DNA from: an uncultured Collinsella sp. | GTDB taxonomy: Bacteria > Actinomycetota > Coriobacteriia > Coriobacteriales > Coriobacteriaceae | Direction: 5' to 3' | NCBI GenBank assembly: GCA_958427355.1 | Contig: CAUACA010000025.1 | Location: forward strand, 1-26,862 | DNA length: 26,862 bases | Part shown: piece by piece, positions 23,335-26,862 of the stretch | How the letters are laid out: each line of letters begins with the position of its first letter | Numbering within the stretch: position 1 is the stretch's first letter | The notes under the pieces: generated by a model | Databases searched by the model: none | Told to the model about the DNA's origin: nothing | The model's input: the letters and a program-made list of their open reading frames with translations, nothing else | Program-made: the position numbers and the translations under genes

Positions 23335-24348
23335 TTACGTCATCGGGATGCGGTCGTGGTTGACTTGGCTGTAGAACAGGCGCTGAATCTCGTCCGCATC
23401 ACGTGACTGGCCGAGTGCCCACATGGTTTTGGCCACGAGCGTCTCGGTGGTCATGTCGTCGCCGCGCAGAATGCCCGGATGATCGGCGTAAGCGCGGCCG
23501 ACCTCGTAAACGCCCAGATCGAGGCCCTCTTCGGGGACCTGCGTGGTCATAACGACGGTGCGGCCCGAATCGACCCAGCGGAAAATAGCCTCTTGGAACG
23601 ACTCGCCCGACTCACCAAACTCGGGGATACCGCCAATGCCAAAGGTCTCAAGGATTACAGCATCGTAGCTATCGGCAAGGGCGTCGAGGATGCCCGGGTT
23701 TACGCCGGGCGTAAGCTTGAGTACAAATACGTGCGGGTCGATGCTGTCGTAGAAACGCACCGGGTTTTCGCCCTGATGCGTGCCGTGAAGCCCATTGCGC
23801 ACGATGCGGTCGTTGCGGATATAGGCGATGGGCGGATAGTTGACGCTAATGAACGCGTTAAAGCTCATGGTGCGCTGCTTGCGGGCGCGCGTGCCGGCAA
23901 TGGCAACGCCGCCAAACACGATCGAGACGTCGTGCGAGTGCTCGTCGAGCGCATAGAGCAGGCTCTGGTACAGATTGAGCTTGGCGTCGGTAAAGGGATT
24001 GCCCATGGGCTTTTGCGAGCCGGTGAGCACGATGGGCTTGGGGCTGTCCTGAATCAGGTAGGAAAGCGCTGCTGCGGTGTAGCTCATGGTGTCGGTGCCG
24101 TGCAGAATCACGAAGCCGTCGTGGTCGGCATAGCCTTCGACGATGACGTCGCGGATACGCATCCAGTCGCTCGGGCGCATATTGGTGCTGTCGATGTTCA
24201 TGGGCTGCACGACGTCGAGCTCGCAGAGTCCCGAGATCTCGGGGACACTCTGGGCGAGCTCCTCACCGGTCAGAGCGGGGGAGAGGCCGTTGCCGTCCTC
24301 GGTCGATGCGATGGTGCCGCCCGTGGCGATGAGAAGGATGCGCTTCAT
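23335..24348 (-). CDS. ansA: L-asparaginase, type I (cytoplasmic)
   Basis: A 337-residue enzyme hydrolysing asparagine to aspartate and ammonia. The first active-site motif ATGGTIAS has nucleophile Thr12. The second, ILHGTDTMSY (81-90), supplies Thr85-Asp86. A Lys in the ARKQRTMSFNAF block fits the catalytic triad. There is no signal peptide, so it is the cytoplasmic, lower-affinity type. The ATG at 24348 follows TAGGAA and gives the canonical start MKRILLIATGGTIAS. The longer upstream reading adds unrelated residues. It is divergent from guaA. No good terminator was seen immediately downstream. Confidence 0.94.
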   Translation of the reverse strand: MKRILLIATGGTIASTEDGNGLSPALTGEELAQSVPEISGLCELDVVQPMNIDSTNMRPSDWMRIRDVIVEGYADHDGFVILHGTDTMSYTAAALSYLIQDSPKPIVLTGSQKPMGNPFTDAKLNLYQSLLYALDEHSHDVSIVFGGVAIAGTRARKQRTMSFNAFISVNYPPIAYIRNDRIVRNGLHGTHQGENPVRFYDSIDPHVFVLKLTPGVNPGILDALADSYDAVILETFGIGGIPEFGESGESFQEAIFRWVDSGRTVVMTTQVPEEGLDLGVYEVGRAYADHPGILRGDDMTTETLVAKTMWALGQSRDADEIQRLFYSQVNHDRIPMT

Positions 24349-24425
24349 GCTGGTATTCCTATCGTATTTGCCGCCGCAGAGGCGGAGTCGTTCGGCAGTA
24401 TTGTGGCACAGGGCATCCAATGTTC

Positions 24426-24452
24426 AAACGTATTACATCATCTGTAACGTTT
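24426..24452. promoter_or_regulatory. Imperfect palindrome in the ansA-guaA divergent region
   Basis: AAACGTATTAC (24426-24436) and GTAACGTTT (24444-24452) pair if two bases are bulged. The half-site begins AAACGT like the perfect palindrome at 22742. It could be an operator for ansA. Weak evidence. Confidence 0.3.
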
Positions 24453-24575
24453 GGTAACACTTCAATTGCCGTCAAATAGGGGCCAGGTCGTGCGTTTGCC
24501 GTGCGCTGATGGCTGCGAGGGACGAGAAACCCCATATAAACGTGTACACTATGGGAGTTATTTTCGTTCATTCAC

Positions 24576-24611
24576 GCGGGTGGGCACCGGCTCCCCGCCA
24601 ACAAGAGGGGG
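24576..24611 (+). promoter_or_regulatory. Possible ribosome-site-sequestering leader of guaA
   Basis: CCCC (24593-24596) can pair either with upstream GGG blocks (GCGGG 24576-24580 and GGG 24582-24584) or with the guaA Shine-Dalgarno AGGGGG (24606-24611). The two pairings exclude each other, as in a translational switch. A TACACT -10-like box lies at 24545-24550. No purine riboswitch consensus was recognised. Confidence 0.3.
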
Positions 24612-24615
24612 AACC

Positions 24616-26214
24616 ATGGATCAAAAGGCTTCCGCAAAGGTCCTCGTACTCGACTTTGGTGCGCAGTACGGTCAGCTCATTGCCCGTCGCGTCCGCGACC
24701 TCAACGTGTATTCCGAGATTGTCCCCTGCGACATCTCGGCCGACGAGATTCGCGAGATGAACGCCTCTGCGCTCATCCTTTCTGGCGGCCCGGCCTCCGT
24801 GTACGCCGAGGACGCTCCGTCCATCGACCCCGCCATCTTTGACCTGGGCCTTCCCGTCCTGGGCTTTTGCTACGGCCATCAGATCACGGCCGTGACGCTC
24901 GGCGGCAAGGTCGGTCACTCCGAGGTGGGCGAGTACGGCCGCGCCACCATCACGCGCACGGCCGGCGCCAAGCTCTTTAACTCCACACCCATGGAGCAGA
25001 CTGTGTGGATGAGCCATCGCGACGCCGTTTCCGAGGTGCCCGAGGGCTTTACCGTTACCGCCAGCACCGACGTGTGCCCGGTTGCTGCCATGGAGTGCCC
25101 CGAGCGCAAGATCTTCACCACGCAGTTCCACCCCGAGGTCAAGCACTCCGAGTATGGTCAGCAGCTGCTGAGCAACTTCCTGTTTGAGATCTGCGGCCTG
25201 GAGCCCAACTGGAGCATGGACAACCTGGTCGAGACCATGACGGCCGAGTTCCGCGAGAAGGTCGGCAACGACCGCGTGATTCTGGCCCTGTCCGGCGGCG
25301 TCGACTCCTCCGTCGTGGCTGCGCTGGGTGCTCGTGCCGTGGGCAAGCAGATGACCTGCGTGTTCATCAACCACGGCCTGCTGCGCAAGGGCGAGCCCGA
25401 GCAGGTGGAGGAGGTCTTCACCAAGCAGTTTGACGTCGACTTTATCCACGTCCACGCCGAGGACCGTTATGCCGAGCTTTTGGCCGGCGTGACCGAGCCC
25501 GAGGAGAAGCGCCGCATCATCGGTACGCAGTTCTGGAAAGAGTTCTTCGCCGTGGCCCAGCAGCTCGAGACCGATGGCAAGCCGGTCAAGTATCTGGCTC
25601 AGGGCACCATCTACCCCGACATCATCGAGTCTGGCGCTCGCAAGACGGGCGGCAAGACGGCCACCATCAAGAGCCACCACAACCTGATCCCGTTCCCCGA
25701 GGGCGTGCACTTCGACCTCATCGAGCCGCTCGATCACTTCTTTAAGGACGAGGTCCGCGCGCTTGGTCTGGCGCTGGGTCTGCCGGGTCACATCGTGTTC
25801 CGTCAGCCTTTCCCGGGCCCGGGTCTGGCCATCCGCATCATCGGTGCGGTCGACAAGGAGAAGCTCGAGATCCTCAAGAACGCCGACGCCATCGTGCGCG
25901 AGGAGCTCGACGCCTACAACCAGCGTCTGTTTGAGCAGACCGGTGAGCGCAACTCCGAGCACAGCTGTTGGCAGTACTTCGCGGTTCTGCCCGACATTAA
26001 GTCCGTGGGCGTTATGGGCGACGAGCGTACCTATCAGCGCCCGATCATCCTGCGTGCCGTCGAGTCCAGCGATGCCATGACCGCCGACTGGGCCAAGCTG
26101 CCCTACGATGTCCTGGCCCACATCTCCGGCCGCATCGTTGCCGAGGTCCCCGGCGCCAACCGCGTGTGCTACGACATCACGTCCAAGCCGCCCGCGACCA
26201 TCGAGTGGGAGTAG
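24616..26214 (+). CDS. guaA: GMP synthase (glutamine-hydrolysing)
   Basis: A 532-residue two-domain enzyme converting XMP to GMP with glutamine and ATP. The N-terminal class I amidotransferase has VLDFGAQYGQLIARRVR (10-26), nucleophile Cys85 in LGFCYGHQ, and His172/Glu174 in QFHPEVKHSEYG. The ATP-pyrophosphatase domain carries the PP-loop SGGVDSS (226-232). The dimerisation domain contains RQPFPGPGLAIRI and the terminal SKPPATIEWE, a near-universal GuaA ending. The ATG at 24616 follows AGAGGGGG and gives the family N-terminus. The protein is full-length. It is monocistronic, with a terminator 116 bp downstream, and divergent from asparaginase. Confidence 0.97.
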   Translation: MDQKASAKVLVLDFGAQYGQLIARRVRDLNVYSEIVPCDISADEIREMNASALILSGGPASVYAEDAPSIDPAIFDLGLPVLGFCYGHQITAVTLGGKVGHSEVGEYGRATITRTAGAKLFNSTPMEQTVWMSHRDAVSEVPEGFTVTASTDVCPVAAMECPERKIFTTQFHPEVKHSEYGQQLLSNFLFEICGLEPNWSMDNLVETMTAEFREKVGNDRVILALSGGVDSSVVAALGARAVGKQMTCVFINHGLLRKGEPEQVEEVFTKQFDVDFIHVHAEDRYAELLAGVTEPEEKRRIIGTQFWKEFFAVAQQLETDGKPVKYLAQGTIYPDIIESGARKTGGKTATIKSHHNLIPFPEGVHFDLIEPLDHFFKDEVRALGLALGLPGHIVFRQPFPGPGLAIRIIGAVDKEKLEILKNADAIVREELDAYNQRLFEQTGERNSEHSCWQYFAVLPDIKSVGVMGDERTYQRPIILRAVESSDAMTADWAKLPYDVLAHISGRIVAEVPGANRVCYDITSKPPATIEWE

Positions 26215-26329
26215 GCTGATAGGGTTCTGACCTGCACTTTTGAGTGCCGCACTGTGCCGCTGAGTTTCGTTTCGTACGAGAGTCATGGCAAAGCCGCCAG
26301 CGACGGCGGTGAGTAAATACGGTAATCTG

Positions 26330-26366
26330 GCCTCCGTTCCCGCGTTGGGACGGAGGCTTTTTCTTT
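26330..26366 (+). terminator. Terminator of guaA
   Basis: GCCTCCGTTCC pairs with GGGACGGAGGC (one mismatch) around a 6-nt loop, followed by TTTTTCTTT. Confidence 0.92.
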
Positions 26367-26371
26367 GCCGT

Positions 26372-26744
26372 TTTACTCCCTTTCACCTGCGATTTCGCGA
26401 TTTACTCCCCGTATTTCAAGACGACAAGGCACGGGGCGGTATTCGGAGGAACGGGAGTAAAGATTTATCCCGAATGAGTAGACGCGCGATTTTTGTCCCC
26501 GAGAACGAAACGAGGCCGTTTCGGGGCCCGTGAAACTCAAATCGAACTCAACGGGCGTTTTTACGGTCTCCGTACGGCGTTTCCCCAGGTGGTTAATGGG
26601 GAGTAAAGAATCTCGCCGCCTCAATGAAAACGGGAGTAATCAGGGGAAATGCCGCAGTGTACTGCCGTGTGCCGCCATGTAAGCCACCGCGTCATTTACT
26701 CCCCATTTACGCTTGAAATGCCTTTGCATGCAATGGGGAGTAAA
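26372..26744. repeat. Cluster of seven GGGAGTAAA repeats in both orientations
   Basis: TTTACTCCC(C) lies at 26372-26380, 26401-26410 and 26695-26704. GGG(G)AGTAAA or its AAT variant lies at 26453-26461, 26598-26607, 26632-26640 and 26735-26744. A degenerate copy, GGTGAGTAAA, lies before the terminator (about 26308-26317). Copies 6 and 7 extend to a perfect 13-bp inverted repeat, TTTACTCCCCATT / AATGGGGAGTAAA (26695-26707/26732-26744). The motif is not seen as a cluster elsewhere in the window. It could be protein-binding sites or nested palindromic repeats. Confidence 0.8.
26497..26526. other. Hairpin within the repeat cluster
   Basis: CCCCGA-AACG (one bulged G) pairs with CGTTTCGGGG over a short loop. 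An alternative CGAAACG/CGTTTCG pairing overlaps it. There is no adjacent T-tract. Its role is unknown. Confidence 0.5.
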
Positions 26745-26831
26745 AACTCAGCTTACGCAGGAGCGAGCGGAGCTCACCGCCTAGCCTGGCGTCCTGATTC
26801 GGTTGCGTTGATTGCGAAATGCGGGGAGCCG

Positions 26832-26862
26832 TTACAGCAAGGCTTTCCAGTCCTCGTACTCG
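26832..26862 (-). CDS. Probable C-terminus of a gene running off the right edge
   Basis: The minus strand reads EYEDWKALL followed by TAA (26834-26832). Open reading to the window edge and a plausible acidic/aromatic terminus suggest a gene end. Nine residues are too few to identify or confirm it. Confidence 0.35.
   Translation of the reverse strand, partial: EYEDWKALL

Larger units (their letters stand above)
26215..26831. other. 617-bp non-coding region downstream of guaA
   Basis: No credible gene. It begins with the guaA terminator and then holds the GGGAGTAAA repeat cluster and a CCCCGA.AACG/CGTTTCGGGG hairpin (26497-26526). The final 80 bp before the next gene's stop show nothing definite. 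Confidence 0.7.

Noticed and set aside
23085..23374. Small open frames (68-69 codons) between the XRE gene and asparaginase
   Set aside because: They lie within or across the inverted-repeat element, lack ribosome-binding sites and overlap each other on opposite strands.
24568..26286. 572-codon open frame antisense to guaA
   Set aside because: Shadow of guaA; composition is Leu/Val/Gly/Asp-rich without motifs.

Overview
The window looks like chromosomal DNA of a gut Coriobacteriia member, most like Collinsella. That assignment rests on protein flavour, GC-rich codon use and gene mix: type III glutamine synthetase, MurT/GatD, an AglA/MalX-type PTS with a GH4 phospho-alpha-glucosidase, GldA next to an Fe-ADH, and cytoplasmic asparaginase. 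It is an inference from reading, not a database match. Most genes are ordinary metabolism. The unusual material is mostly between the genes.

Layout. 1-845: left-truncated C5-cytosine methyltransferase, less GC-rich than its neighbours (minus strand). 955-2618: metF and a stand-alone MetH-activation-domain gene overlapping by one base. 2619-3044: long leader with a palindromic operator candidate and consecutive hairpins ahead of type III glutamine synthetase (3045-5132), which ends in a strong terminator. 5196-6143: repeat-rich gap with a 219-bp element bounded by 34-bp inverted repeats, a duplicated tRNA-end/terminator segment, tRNA-Glu(TTC), and four 15-bp repeats in alternating orientation at an exact 40-bp pitch. 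6144-10486 (minus): two helical-repeat proteins of unknown role and a single-chain MurT-GatD fusion. 10987-13390: Fe-dependent alcohol dehydrogenase and glycerol dehydrogenase, followed by a truncated GldA-like remnant and a multi-cluster 4Fe-4S protein. 15410-20720: alpha-glucoside locus with a GntR/UTRA regulator and a zinc polyol/alcohol dehydrogenase (minus), divergent from a PTS EIICB and MalH (plus), with TCTAGA-centred operators between them. 20848-22319: ychF and a DUF1648 membrane protein. 22329-23013: divergent unknown gene and small XRE regulator around a perfect 24-bp palindrome. 23049-23292: a second element with terminal inverted repeats. 23335-26214: asparaginase divergent from guaA. 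26330-26744: guaA terminator, then at least seven copies of GGGAGTAAA or its complement. The last bases look like the C-terminus of another minus-strand gene.

How the genes work together. The methionine pair makes methyl-THF and probably reactivates a cobalamin methionine synthase encoded elsewhere. MurT-GatD amidates lipid II. The PTS/MalH/dehydrogenase set would import and cleave alpha-glucosides, possibly including glucosyl-polyols. Glutamine synthetase, guaA and asparaginase are amide-nitrogen genes.

No complete defence system, CRISPR array or prophage is visible. The best candidates for something undescribed are the intergenic repeat families and the uncharacterised helical-repeat and XRE-linked genes.
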